DNA of 64,000 nt, taken from positions 744,001-808,000 of the forward strand of contig NZ_RCWZ01000003.1 of the NCBI RefSeq assembly GCF_003675385.1, written 5' to 3'. The translations under genes were made by a program, and so were the position numbers. Under the pieces are notes generated by a model that saw nothing but the letters and a program-made list of their open reading frames with translations, did not search any database and was not told the origin of the DNA. Numbering within the stretch: position 1 is the first letter of the stretch; every line of letters begins with the position of its first letter. Source of the DNA: Mucilaginibacter kameinonensis (lineage in GTDB: Bacteria > Bacteroidota > Bacteroidia > Sphingobacteriales > Sphingobacteriaceae). Of this stretch, positions 16,968 through 25,829 are shown in pieces.

Positions 16968-17394
16968 AATTGCAAACTAAAATTCCATTTGACATTTTGA
17001 AAACAAAAACGTATATTAAGCATTAAAACAAAACAGTAACTATCTTGTTATCAACTATAAACCAACCTTATTACACAAAATTGGATTATTCATCCGTTCA
17101 AAATTCAGCACAAAAAAATATGAAGATGCTAAAATCCAATATCGTGAATTAAGAATATAATAATTTTTAGACCTAACATTAAGAATTTGTAAAGCAATTT
17201 TCACAGGCAAGCGTGTTAATTGTAAGTTAAAAAACACGAGATAAAACTCAGACTTCAAGCCCCAAACAACGAAAATTCAGTTTTCGTGTGAGATTAAATT
17301 GTCATAGAAATGTCACGAAGTGTGCAATTCTTTACAACTGCATACTTTACAAATACACACCATTTTATACGTTTAAACAACAGAATGGAAGCTT
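16968..17394. other. Gene-free, A/T-rich spacer
   Basis: Between the TetR operator and the pectate-lyase promoter I see only A/T-rich sequence with no convincing gene, RNA or repeat. A 67-codon minus-strand frame (17055-17258) has a low-complexity, Leu/Tyr/Phe-rich translation and no family resemblance, and is not called. Confidence 0.5.
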
Positions 17395-17427
17395 TTGAAC
17401 TATCTAAGCTTTTAGTCTATATCTTTA
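17394..17427 (+). promoter_or_regulatory. Candidate Bacteroidota promoter of the pectate-lyase-like gene
   Basis: TTTG-like -33 box at 17394-17397 (TTTG) and a TATCTTTA -7 box at 17420-17427, separated by 22 bases, close to the family consensus TTTG/TAnnTTTG. The predicted leader to the ATG at 17493 is about 58 bases. Confidence 0.35.
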
Positions 17428-17492
17428 TGTAAAATTTAACGGTAATTTTTAATATAAGACCACGTTTCGAGGGCTTAATTAAAAATTATAAC

Positions 17493-18911
17493 ATGCAAAA
17501 AACAAAATCTTTAAACAAAATGACATTTGGCAGTTTGGCATTGAGTACGCTTCTTCTCATCGGGAGTTGCTCCAAAAATGCAGACAAACCAGTAACCGTT
17601 CCAATTAATGATTTAAATGCCAGTCAAAGTCTGGCCACAACAGCCACAACGCCCACCGTTTACACGATGGACGTTTCTTCGATCAGGAAAGATGAAGGCT
17701 ATGCTTACAAAGTTAGCCCTATTCCTGTAGACGGAGATTCAAACACAGCGCCAACCGCTTCAACGCTTAAAGTTTATGAAAACGGCGTTGCATTAGGTCC
17801 GGCCCACTCGGTTCACACTGACATCAGGGATCTTGGTAAAGGTCGCTTCAGTCACTGGGCCAACGGATTGTACTTTTCAACTTCTGACAACAGCAGCCCT
17901 CTGACAAACGGAAGAAAGTACACCTACACCCTTACCGGTACAGCAAGCAGCGGTTCAAGTTCATCAACTGCTCCTTCTACAGGTTCTTCAACAGCCACTG
18001 GCTCTGTTTTAAGTACAGTATTAACCGGCTACGCTGCTGTTAGCGGAACTACTACAGGCGGTAAAGGCGCAACTGCCGTTACTGTAAGCACACTTGCTGC
18101 GTTCAAATCTGCGGTAGCAGGCAATTCGCCCAAAATTGTCTATGTTTCCGGAACAATTAGCGGATCAGGCTTAACTCCTGTGTATGTTGGTTCAAATACC
18201 ACCATCATCGGTAAAACCGGCGCCGTTTTATCAAGCCTGAACCTTTATTTATTCACTGTAAGCAACATCATCATTCAAAACGTTACGTTTAGAAACTACG
18301 TAACCGAATGTGGTATCTATGTTAAATTCCAATCACATCACGTTTGGATTGACCATTGCGATTTTGCTACAGACCGCAGCCATGGCTGGGATTACTGGGG
18401 TAAAGATATCGGCGTTGCCGAAGGTTCTGACTACGTAACCATTTCCTGGAACAAATTCCATGACACTTACCTGTCACTGCTTATTGGTTCGGTAACAAGC
18501 GACGCTGTTGCAGCCAACACAGGCAAATTACACGTTACAATACACCACAACTATTGGTACAATGTGTCTGAAAGGGAACCTACTTTGGTATTCGGTAGCA
18601 TTCACATGTACAACAACTACCACTTAAACAATGATGGTTATTCTATTGGTGCAAGGTACGGCGGTACAGTAAGAACAGATAATGAGTATTTCTCAGGCTG
18701 TAAAAAACCACTTACTACTAACTTAGATGGCGATCCGGTAGGTTACTTCAGCGGTACAACAACTAACGTTTATAATAATTGCGGTAAAAATGACATTACC
18801 TCGTCTTTATCAACCTGGGTACCTTCTTACTCTTACAGCTCTGTGCTTGACGCTGCTGCAAACGTTCCGACAGTAGTAACAGCAGGTGCTGGTGTTAAAG
18901 CAGTTAACTAA
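17493..18911 (+). CDS. Pectate-lyase-like (PL1) lipoprotein
   Basis: A 472-residue lipoprotein (lipobox IGSC, Cys26) with a beta-sandwich-like N-terminal segment (about 45-140), a Ser/Thr/Gly-rich linker (about 147-168) and a C-terminal parallel beta-helix of the PL1 pectate lyase family. PL1 signatures include VWIDHCDF, GSDYVTISWNKFHD, LLIGS and the HHNYW...HMYNNYH block. Some positions differ from classical pectate lyases: the Lys normally found before the LIG motif is Leu, and the usual RxPRVR block reads REPTLVFG. The enzyme may therefore have a shifted substrate or mechanism. It stands alone, with its own promoter and a strong terminator. Expected role: cleavage of pectin-like galacturonan at the cell surface. 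Confidence 0.85.
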   Translation: MQKTKSLNKMTFGSLALSTLLLIGSCSKNADKPVTVPINDLNASQSLATTATTPTVYTMDVSSIRKDEGYAYKVSPIPVDGDSNTAPTASTLKVYENGVALGPAHSVHTDIRDLGKGRFSHWANGLYFSTSDNSSPLTNGRKYTYTLTGTASSGSSSSTAPSTGSSTATGSVLSTVLTGYAAVSGTTTGGKGATAVTVSTLAAFKSAVAGNSPKIVYVSGTISGSGLTPVYVGSNTTIIGKTGAVLSSLNLYLFTVSNIIIQNVTFRNYVTECGIYVKFQSHHVWIDHCDFATDRSHGWDYWGKDIGVAEGSDYVTISWNKFHDTYLSLLIGSVTSDAVAANTGKLHVTIHHNYWYNVSEREPTLVFGSIHMYNNYHLNNDGYSIGARYGGTVRTDNEYFSGCKKPLTTNLDGDPVGYFSGTTTNVYNNCGKNDITSSLSTWVPSYSYSSVLDAAANVPTVVTAGAGVKAVN

Positions 18912-18945
18912 TTAAATCATTCACCCTACGCTTAAGCAATTAAGC

Positions 18946-18986
18946 AAAAAGGCCGCTTTATGAATCATCATAAAGCGGCCTTTTTT
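18946..18986. terminator. Bidirectional intrinsic terminator
   Basis: A perfect 12-bp stem (18951-18962 with 18969-18980) with a 6-base loop is flanked by A5 on the left and T6 on the right. It lies between the convergent pectate-lyase-like gene and the SGNH gene and should serve both. Confidence 0.9.
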
Positions 18987-19010
18987 ATTGTTCGGACTGG
19001 TGGTATAGTA

Positions 19011-19994
19011 TCAATTTAAAGATCCATGTATATCGTTCTTACTCAAATATTGAACGTTAGCCTCAGGGTTCAATATTTTTTTCATGAAAGCAGCAACGGT
19101 ATCGGTATATAAATCGGCCCCCCGGCTGTTTAAATGCGCCCTGTCTGAATAATATTCGGGATTTTTAAAATATACATCGTTGGTGAAGTCATGGAAAATA
19201 ACTTTATTGTTATTGCAGATACTTTTCATTTTAAGATAAGAATTTTGTTGGGTATCGTCATTATATCTTGGCGATACAAAAACAAATAGCTGGATCTTTT
19301 GCCGCTTGCATTCGTTGATCAGCAAATTGAGCGCCTCTACATTATCGGCCGATATACTATCGGAATACGGTTTAAGCGATGTATGGGTTGAAACCTTGCT
19401 GACATCCATTTTATTAGTCAAAGGGTCAAATCCCATAACGGCATTTCCTGATGATAAAAAGTAATGCTGAAATATAGAAACCACCTGGCCGTTGTAGCGA
19501 TAGGTTTGTAGATGGCTTTTTAACAGTTCCAGTTTACCTTTCTTTTCTATCATATTGCCAACAACATCCGATTGTTTTAAGTAAGGTAATAATATCGAAA
19601 GCCTGCTTTTTTCATCTTCCTTTTCACTTAACACATCGCTGGTTACATCTAAAACAACCACCTTGGGGATATGGCGCTGCAACGCCAACTCAAATATTGC
19701 GGTGCTGTATAAAAGCCCCTCGCCATCTCTGCCCCCATTAAAACAACTTAGTTTCAGGCTATCTTTTATAAGTGATGAGTTATAATGGTGCGACGCCCTT
19801 GAACTGCCCAAAACCAATACATCCTCGTTTAACTTATATACTACATGATTAGCTACAGCATACTCGCCCGAAACCTGGTGGGTGAAAAAATAATAAAGGC
19901 AAGCGCCCGCTATCTGATCAACAGCTACGAAGGCCACAATCATCAACAACAGCCTTATAAAGAACTTATTGCTATTTTCTTTTAACCGTTTCAT
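19011..19994 (-). CDS. SGNH-like membrane-anchored acyltransferase partner
   Basis: A 327-residue protein with one N-terminal membrane helix (about 11-37) and an extracytoplasmic SGNH-type domain. The nucleophile block LGSSRASHH (about 62-70) and a C-terminal DRAHLNSRG segment (about 283-291) give the Ser and Asp/His of the catalytic triad. It lies 3 bases after the stop of the MBOAT gene, so the two are translationally close and probably act together as in AlgI/AlgJ-X or DltB/DltD systems: the MBOAT protein moves an acyl group across the membrane and the SGNH protein transfers it to a surface polymer. The acceptor is unknown. Confidence 0.8.
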   Translation of the reverse strand: MKRLKENSNKFFIRLLLMIVAFVAVDQIAGACLYYFFTHQVSGEYAVANHVVYKLNEDVLVLGSSRASHHYNSSLIKDSLKLSCFNGGRDGEGLLYSTAIFELALQRHIPKVVVLDVTSDVLSEKEDEKSRLSILLPYLKQSDVVGNMIEKKGKLELLKSHLQTYRYNGQVVSIFQHYFLSSGNAVMGFDPLTNKMDVSKVSTHTSLKPYSDSISADNVEALNLLINECKRQKIQLFVFVSPRYNDDTQQNSYLKMKSICNNNKVIFHDFTNDVYFKNPEYYSDRAHLNSRGADLYTDTVAAFMKKILNPEANVQYLSKNDIHGSLN

Positions 19995-19997
19995 AAT

Positions 19998-21428
19998 TTA
20001 AAACTGAAAATAAATGAATTGCCCGCCATCAAAAACCCCAAACAACAGGATGATAAAAATCAGCCCTAAATAGGAAGCCATGCGCACGCCCCAGTTTTCA
20101 TTGTGCAGAAAGCGTAACGACCGGAGATTGTATTCCTGTTTCAATTCGTAAAAAAACAGGGCGGCTATCGCCATAAAGTCATATAAAAAATAAGTAGGCT
20201 CACCTATAAAGAAACCTGATTTATAAACAAAAATCCCTTTTAGCAAACCCCAGGCCTGCTCCAAAGAAACGGCCCTGAAAAAAATCCAGCTTATAGTAAC
20301 CAGGAAAATGGTAAATGCAATATTTAAGAAATTGGCCAGTCCACCTTTGCCTATGCCTAATTTATTCGCCACGGCCGCCCTCCATTTTTGAGTCGCCATG
20401 CCGCATACCAGATAAAAGCCATGCAGGGCGCCCCATACAATAAATGTCCAGTTGGCACCATGCCACAGGCCGCTGATCATAAATACGGCAAATAAGTTAA
20501 AGTACAACCGGCTTTTACTAACCCGGTTGCCGCCTAAGGGGATATATACATAATCTTTAAACCAGGTTGAGAGTGAGATATGCCACCTGCTCCAAAATTC
20601 GCTTATGCTTTTGGCAAAATAAGGCCGTTTAAAATTCTCCATTAGTTTAAAGCCCATAACCCTTGCGCTGCCTATGGCAATATCCGAATAACCCGAAAAG
20701 TCGCAATAGATCTGCACGGCAAAAAATAGCGAAGCCAGTACAAGAGTGGCCGATCCGTGTTCGGGGTAATTGGCAAAAACAGTTTTTACATATATCGATA
20801 ACCTATCGGCAACAACAACCTTTTTAAAAAAGCCTATCAGCATTCTTTTTAACCCTTCAGAAACATCGAGCGCGTTAAACTGATGGTATTCCTTAAACTG
20901 GTGCAGCAGGTTTTGAGGGCGTTCAATTGGGCCCGCAACCAACTGTGGGTAAAACATGACGTATAGGGCGTAGATGCCGAAATGATGCTCGGCCTTTTGA
21001 TGGCCACGATAAACCTCAATGGTATAGCTCATGGCCTGAAATGTGTGAAATGACAACCCTATCGGCAGCAGGATCTGTAAAAACGGAATTGGGTTAGTGT
21101 ATCCCATCCAGTATAATATTCCTGATAAATTAGCATTAAAAAAATTGAAGTACTTAAATACCGCCAGAACGCCAATGTTTGCCGTAAGACTTAGTATTAA
21201 CAGCAGCTTTTTCTTTTTAGGGTCGGTAACTTTTTCAAGATAGATGCCGGCGATATAATCGATAATAATGGTAAAAAACAAAATGAGTATGTATATGGCC
21301 TTGAAGAACATATAAAAATAGCAGCTTGCCGCAAGCAGCAACATCCACCTGAATTTATGCGGTAACAGGAAGTACAAAACTGTCACCACCGGAAAAAATA
21401 GGAGAAAAGTAAATGAGTTGAAAATCAT
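19998..21428 (-). CDS. MBOAT-family O-acyltransferase (AlgI-like)
   Basis: A 476-residue polytopic membrane protein with about ten hydrophobic segments. MBOAT signatures include the WHISLSTWFKDYVYIPLGGN block and the catalytic-histidine segment SGLWHGANWTF. The N-terminus MIFNSFTFLLFFPVV is the usual start of this family, so the ATG at 21428 is chosen over an upstream TTG at 21449. It is followed after 3 bases by an SGNH protein. The pair likely adds acetyl groups to an exopolysaccharide or envelope glycan. No polysaccharide synthesis genes are beside it, so the target glycan is unknown. Confidence 0.9.
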   Translation of the reverse strand: MIFNSFTFLLFFPVVTVLYFLLPHKFRWMLLLAASCYFYMFFKAIYILILFFTIIIDYIAGIYLEKVTDPKKKKLLLILSLTANIGVLAVFKYFNFFNANLSGILYWMGYTNPIPFLQILLPIGLSFHTFQAMSYTIEVYRGHQKAEHHFGIYALYVMFYPQLVAGPIERPQNLLHQFKEYHQFNALDVSEGLKRMLIGFFKKVVVADRLSIYVKTVFANYPEHGSATLVLASLFFAVQIYCDFSGYSDIAIGSARVMGFKLMENFKRPYFAKSISEFWSRWHISLSTWFKDYVYIPLGGNRVSKSRLYFNLFAVFMISGLWHGANWTFIVWGALHGFYLVCGMATQKWRAAVANKLGIGKGGLANFLNIAFTIFLVTISWIFFRAVSLEQAWGLLKGIFVYKSGFFIGEPTYFLYDFMAIAALFFYELKQEYNLRSLRFLHNENWGVRMASYLGLIFIILLFGVFDGGQFIYFQF

Positions 21429-21623
21429 TGTCAGGCACTTTTTGGTCAATTAAACCTACCTGAAAATAAAATGATATAAAATAGCGTCACATCAATCGTA
21501 TATCATTGTGTAAAATCACGAAACAAACTTCACATTAGTGTTTTCACGCTTTTAAACATTCACAGGGGCGGCACGTGTAAAGTTTTCCTTTCAGGAAAAA
21601 AAAGCTAAAAACTCAACTAACAC

Positions 21624-21659
21624 TTTGCAATATTTATGTTACCAAGAAATATCCTTTTG
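21624..21659 (+). promoter_or_regulatory. Candidate Bacteroidota promoter of the M28 peptidase operon
   Basis: TTTG at 21624-21627 and TATCCTTTTG at 21650-21659, separated by 22 bases, resemble the TTTG/TAnnTTTG consensus with one extra base in the -7 box. The start codon follows at 21704. Confidence 0.45.
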
Positions 21660-21703
21660 GATAAAACGTATTACCTCCCCTGCTTTTTTATATTTTAGAC
21701 CTT

Positions 21704-23266
21704 ATGAAACATATTTACCATTATACCGGCAGCAGCCTTTGGAGTAAGGCAAGGCCATTTATTTTAGGCATGTTGCTTTGCAGCGGCATAGCTTCGGCAC
21801 AATCCAGCAATCCTGTTATCAACAGCATCATGACCGAAGAAACCTCCAACTCGCAATTGGAAAAACTTGCACATGAGTTGTTTGATGGTATCGGTCCGCG
21901 TTTGGTTGGTACGCCACAAATGAAACAGGCTAATGACTGGGCAGTAGCTAAATATAAAAGCTGGGATATCCAGGCTAAAAACGAAAAATGGGGTGAATGG
22001 CGCGGCTGGGAACGCGGCGTATCGCATATTGATATGGTATCGCCAAGGGTAAAATCATTAGAAGGTACCCAACTGGCCTGGAGTCCGGGCATGGGCAAAA
22101 AAACCACTACTGCCGAAGTGATCATTCTGCCGGATGTGGCCGATTCTGTAGCGTTTCAGCAATGGCTGCCTAATGTTAAAGGCAAGTTTGTAATGATCTC
22201 GATGCTGCAGCCAACAGGCAGGCCCGATTATAACTGGCAGGAATTTGCGCTTAAAGAATCGTTTGATAAAATGAAGGCCGACCGTACCGCCCAGACTGAT
22301 GCCTGGAAAAAACGTATCAGCAAAACCGGGTTTACCAATAAAACATTACCGGTAGCATTGGAAAACGCCGGAGCCGCAGGGATCCTGACCAATAACTGGT
22401 CGGCTGGTTTTGGGGTTGATAAGATCTTTGCCGCCTATACTAAAATTGTACCTACAGTTGATATTTCATTAGAAGATTATGGCATGCTATACCGCCTGAG
22501 TGAATCAGGAAACAAACCGGTGATCAGCATCCACTGCGAATCAAAAGAACTGGGCGTAGTGCCAACCTTTAATACAATTGCCGAGATCAAGGGCTCTGAA
22601 AAACCAAACGAATATGTAATGTTGAGTGCTCACTTTGATTCATGGGACGGCGGCACCGGCGCGACAGATAACGGTACCGGCACCCTGACCATGATGGAGG
22701 CCATGCGCCTGCTGAAAAAATTCTATCCGCACCCAAAACGTACCATATTGGTAGGCCATTGGGGAAGCGAAGAAGAAGGGCTGAACGGCTCACGCGCCTT
22801 TGTTGAGGATCATCCTGAAATTGTAAGTAACCTGCAGGCATTATTTAATCAGGACAATGGTACCGGCCGTGTAGTGAACCTTACCGGCCAGGGTTTTGTT
22901 GAAGCTAAAGATTACTTAAGCAAATGGCTTGCCGCCGTACCGGATACTATCAAAAACCGGATCAAAACCGTATTCCCGGGTCAACCTGGTGGCGGTGGTT
23001 CTGACTTTGCTTCATTTGTAGCCGTTGGTGCTCCTGGCTTTTCATTAAGCTCGCTTAACTGGTCGTACGGATCATACACCTGGCATACCAATCGCGATAC
23101 TTATGACAAAGTGGTATTTGACGATTTGAAAAACAACGCAATTTTAGCCGCTATTATGGCTTACATGGCCAGCGAAGACCCACAAAAAACCGTAAACACC
23201 AAAACTGAAGGCATTAAATGGCCGGCACAGGTAAAGGCAACGCGCCGGGGCGGATTGGATAAGTAA
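21704..23266 (+). CDS. Secreted M28-family zinc aminopeptidase
   Basis: A 520-residue exported peptidase with a signal peptide (about 1-32, ending ASAQ), a protease-associated-type insert (about 125-280) and a C-terminal M28 catalytic domain. The two-zinc site is visible: SAHFDSW (His and Asp), ATDNGTG (bridging Asp), GSEEEG (catalytic and ligand Glu) and a C-terminal TWHTNRDTYD (His). Expected role is removal of N-terminal residues from peptides in the periplasm or outside. The next gene starts 7 bases downstream on the same strand, so they form a two-gene operon. Confidence 0.9.
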   Translation: MKHIYHYTGSSLWSKARPFILGMLLCSGIASAQSSNPVINSIMTEETSNSQLEKLAHELFDGIGPRLVGTPQMKQANDWAVAKYKSWDIQAKNEKWGEWRGWERGVSHIDMVSPRVKSLEGTQLAWSPGMGKKTTTAEVIILPDVADSVAFQQWLPNVKGKFVMISMLQPTGRPDYNWQEFALKESFDKMKADRTAQTDAWKKRISKTGFTNKTLPVALENAGAAGILTNNWSAGFGVDKIFAAYTKIVPTVDISLEDYGMLYRLSESGNKPVISIHCESKELGVVPTFNTIAEIKGSEKPNEYVMLSAHFDSWDGGTGATDNGTGTLTMMEAMRLLKKFYPHPKRTILVGHWGSEEEGLNGSRAFVEDHPEIVSNLQALFNQDNGTGRVVNLTGQGFVEAKDYLSKWLAAVPDTIKNRIKTVFPGQPGGGGSDFASFVAVGAPGFSLSSLNWSYGSYTWHTNRDTYDKVVFDDLKNNAILAAIMAYMASEDPQKTVNTKTEGIKWPAQVKATRRGGLDK

Positions 23267-23273
23267 GTTAAGG

Positions 23274-24371
23274 ATGAGATACTATAAAATAAGCTTATTT
23301 GCATTTCTGCTGATGCTATGCGGCTTTACCCCGAAAGCTCAGGAAAATAATAAAACCAAATTTGTGCACCCTGGTATTTTAAATACCAGGGCCAGTTTGG
23401 ATTACATCAGCACACAACTAAAAGCAGGTGATACGATGCGTACGGCCGCCTATCAAAAAGTGCTTGATTTTATTAAAGACCATGACTACCCGGCTTCGTT
23501 TCCCTCAACTATTGTAGTTGGCTCAAACGGCGCTACTTCGCCTTCAAAAACACAGATCAGGAAGGATTGCGAACTGGTTTACGCCTTCGCGCTTGCCTGG
23601 GCTGCTACCGGTAATGCAGATTATGCCCAAAAAGCTATTGGTTTGTTGAACGGTTGGGCTTATGCTTTTAAGGATTATGGCCTACTGGCAGGAAAAACTA
23701 ATCCCAACCAACCCGATCTTGAAGCGTCATGGACTACGCCAAGCTTTGTAGCTGCCGCCGAGATCATCAGGCATTACAAAGTAAAGGGCAAATCCGCAGG
23801 ATGGGCGGCTGCTGATGTTGAGCAGTTCAGCAAGTATCTTGTTACCGTAAAGGATAACTATATTAACAAGATCCCCGATTATAAAAACAATTGGGATGCA
23901 TCAGCAGGTTATGCAAAAATGGCTATCGGTGTGTTTTTAAATCAGGATTCGGTTTATCGTGCTGGTTATAATTTATTGGTAAAAGAATTACCAAACATTA
24001 TCCAGCCGGATGGCACCCTACCCGAGCTTTGCGTACGTAAAGATTGCGTGCATTATCAATACTCATTAGCAGCGTATACCTATGCGGCGGCCATTGCTAA
24101 AATACATGGCGATAACAGCCTGTGGCAGATCAGTAATAAAAACATCAGCCTTGGCTATGATTTTATGCGCAAAGCCTACGAACAAAAAACAGGCTGTGAT
24201 TACTGTGATTTAAACAGCCGCATTTTTCCGGGAGTCGAGGTCGCCTACGGTCACTACGAAACCGATAACTTAAAATACCTGAGGGGTTTGCAGGCACCGC
24301 TCGGTGTTCCTATCGATAATACTTTTTTGGGTTTTACAACCTATACTCATTACAAGGTTAAAGGATTGTAA
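23274..24371 (+). CDS. Alginate-lyase-family secreted protein (PF05426-like)
   Basis: A 365-residue protein with a signal peptide (about 1-22, ending PKAQ) and an all-helical alginate_lyase-type domain. Recognisable blocks are VHPGILNT near the start, the ALAWAATGNADYAQKAIGLLNGWA helices, the NNWDASAGYAKMAIGVF region and the C-terminal CVHYQYSLAAYTYAA segment. Members cleave uronic acid polymers by beta-elimination, but many are uncharacterised, so the substrate is uncertain. Two Cys pairs (CVRKDC and CDYC) suggest disulfides or a metal site. It is co-transcribed with the M28 peptidase and ends at a strong terminator. Confidence 0.8.
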   Translation: MRYYKISLFAFLLMLCGFTPKAQENNKTKFVHPGILNTRASLDYISTQLKAGDTMRTAAYQKVLDFIKDHDYPASFPSTIVVGSNGATSPSKTQIRKDCELVYAFALAWAATGNADYAQKAIGLLNGWAYAFKDYGLLAGKTNPNQPDLEASWTTPSFVAAAEIIRHYKVKGKSAGWAAADVEQFSKYLVTVKDNYINKIPDYKNNWDASAGYAKMAIGVFLNQDSVYRAGYNLLVKELPNIIQPDGTLPELCVRKDCVHYQYSLAAYTYAAAIAKIHGDNSLWQISNKNISLGYDFMRKAYEQKTGCDYCDLNSRIFPGVEVAYGHYETDNLKYLRGLQAPLGVPIDNTFLGFTTYTHYKVKGL

Positions 24372-24380
24372 AACCATACA

Positions 24381-24419
24381 AAACAAGAAAGCCGCCTGAC
24401 TCAGGCGGCTTTCTTGTTT
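24381..24419. terminator. Bidirectional intrinsic terminator
   Basis: A near-perfect palindrome with arms 24381-24399 and 24401-24419 (core GCCGCCTGA/TCAGGCGGC) is flanked by A-rich and T-rich ends. It separates the alginate-lyase-family gene from the convergent aldolase gene, whose stop codon touches the right edge. Confidence 0.9.
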
Positions 24420-25451
24420 TTAGGCTACCGGGTGCTTCTCCAGCTCCGGTGTATATTTACCATCACGGGCTATCGTGTTAATATGTGCCCTTTCATAAAG
24501 CAATGTTTGCGCTTCTGCTATATTTTCGTCGTTTCCACCCCATTTTTCAAGGGCGGGTTGCTGTACCGCACGCGAGTATGAGAAAGTTAAAGCCCATGGC
24601 ATTTTATCTTTGAAACGTACGTGCATAGCATTCAGACGTTCTGAAGCTAATTCGGGAGATTGGCCGCCAGAAAGGAACGCGATACCGGGAACAGAAGCAG
24701 GCACACAGCGTAAAAAGCAGCTAATAGTGGCATCGGCTACAGCATCTGCACTGTCCTGTTGCGCGGCTTTAATACCAGGGACTATCATATTAGGCTTTAA
24801 TATCATACCCTCAAAATTTACCCTTTGCTGGTACAACTGGTTAAATACGGTATGTAAAACCTCGTTGGTTACATCGGCACAGGTTTTAAGTGAATGGTCG
24901 CCATCCATTAAAACTTCGGGCTCAACAATAGGCACAATACCAACTTCCTGGCATATAATAGCATAACGGGCCAGCAGAAAAGCATTGGCCTTGATGCTGC
25001 CGCTTGTAGGAGTATTTTCACCTATAGTTATAACGGCACGCCATTTGGCAAAGCGCGCGCCCATTTTATAATATTCGGTCAAACGTTCGTGCAAACCATC
25101 AAGCCCCTCGGTTATTTTTTCACCAGGGAAACCATCCATGTTCCGGGCGCTTTCGTCTACCTTAATACCGGGGATAATTCCTTTTTCCTTCAGGATATCT
25201 ACAAACAGTTTACCTTCTGCAGTACTTTGCCTTATGGTTTCATCAAACAAAATGGCCCCGCTTATGGCTTCCTCCAGTTTTGGCGTATTCACGATGAGGT
25301 CGCGGTATTTGCGGCGGTATTCTTCGGTTTGCGGGATATTCAATGCCTTGAAACGTTTGTTACAGGTCGCGGTACTTTCGTCCATTGCCAAAAGGCCTTT
25401 ATTACCGGCCATTAGCTGTTTTGCGATATCTTTCAGGTTTTGGAGTTCCAT
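24420..25451 (-). CDS. Class I fructose-bisphosphate aldolase
   Basis: A 343-residue cytoplasmic enzyme that interconverts fructose 1,6-bisphosphate with dihydroxyacetone phosphate and glyceraldehyde 3-phosphate. It belongs to the eukaryote-like class I family: GLLAMDESTATCNKRF, FAKWRAVITIGENTPTS, IVPIVEPEVLMDGDH, the Schiff-base Lys219 in GMILKPN, and FLSGGQSPELAS. Length is close to the animal and plant enzymes. It is a single gene with no operon partner; the convergent terminator at its 3' end is shared with the alginate-lyase-family gene. Confidence 0.95.
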   Translation of the reverse strand: MELQNLKDIAKQLMAGNKGLLAMDESTATCNKRFKALNIPQTEEYRRKYRDLIVNTPKLEEAISGAILFDETIRQSTAEGKLFVDILKEKGIIPGIKVDESARNMDGFPGEKITEGLDGLHERLTEYYKMGARFAKWRAVITIGENTPTSGSIKANAFLLARYAIICQEVGIVPIVEPEVLMDGDHSLKTCADVTNEVLHTVFNQLYQQRVNFEGMILKPNMIVPGIKAAQQDSADAVADATISCFLRCVPASVPGIAFLSGGQSPELASERLNAMHVRFKDKMPWALTFSYSRAVQQPALEKWGGNDENIAEAQTLLYERAHINTIARDGKYTPELEKHPVA

Positions 25452-25829
25452 AAGTAATTTGCTTGATTGTTGCTGAATAACACAAGTTAATTCATACTTG
25501 TTTTAAGCGGCTCAGGGAATATTACACCTTTACTTAGGCGTGACTTTAGCGGATGAATTAATGTAACGATTATCTTAAAGTATCTGCTTCAAGAACGCCT
25601 CCGGGTCCTCTCCGAGAGCCCCGAAAAGATAAAAGATAAATCATAATAACCGAACCAATTAATCATTCATTGCCGTTGACTTTAGTCAACGAAATAATGT
25701 TAAAAAGCGACGGGCTTTAGCCCAAATACGTATGCATTTGGGCTAAAGCCCGTTTTATTCATTAATTAACCGTCGACTAAAGTCGGCAGCAATGAAATAA
25801 CCTCGTTTTCAGATAACTTTTGAGATGGG
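25452..25829. other. Gene-free spacer with a nested palindromic repeat
   Basis: Between the aldolase promoter region and the msrB stop there is no coding frame. The right half holds the nested palindromes described at 25665-25795. Confidence 0.7.
25665..25795. repeat. Nested palindromic intergenic repeat
   Basis: The inner perfect hairpin has 17-bp arms (25711-25727 with 25736-25752, core GGGCTTTAGCCC / GGGCTAAAGCCC) and an 8-base loop. It is flanked by an outer, imperfect inverted pair: ATTGCCGTTGACTTTAGTC on the left and GACTAAAGTCGGCAGCAAT on the right. Each arm is itself semi-palindromic. This looks like a REP/BIME-type dispersed element; related CGGGCT..AAAGCCCG sequence occurs at 58675-58689. 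Confidence 0.7.

Noticed and set aside
17055..17258. Minus-strand 67-codon frame in the spacer before the pectate-lyase-like gene
   Set aside because: A/T-rich low-complexity translation, no start context and no family; probably noncoding.
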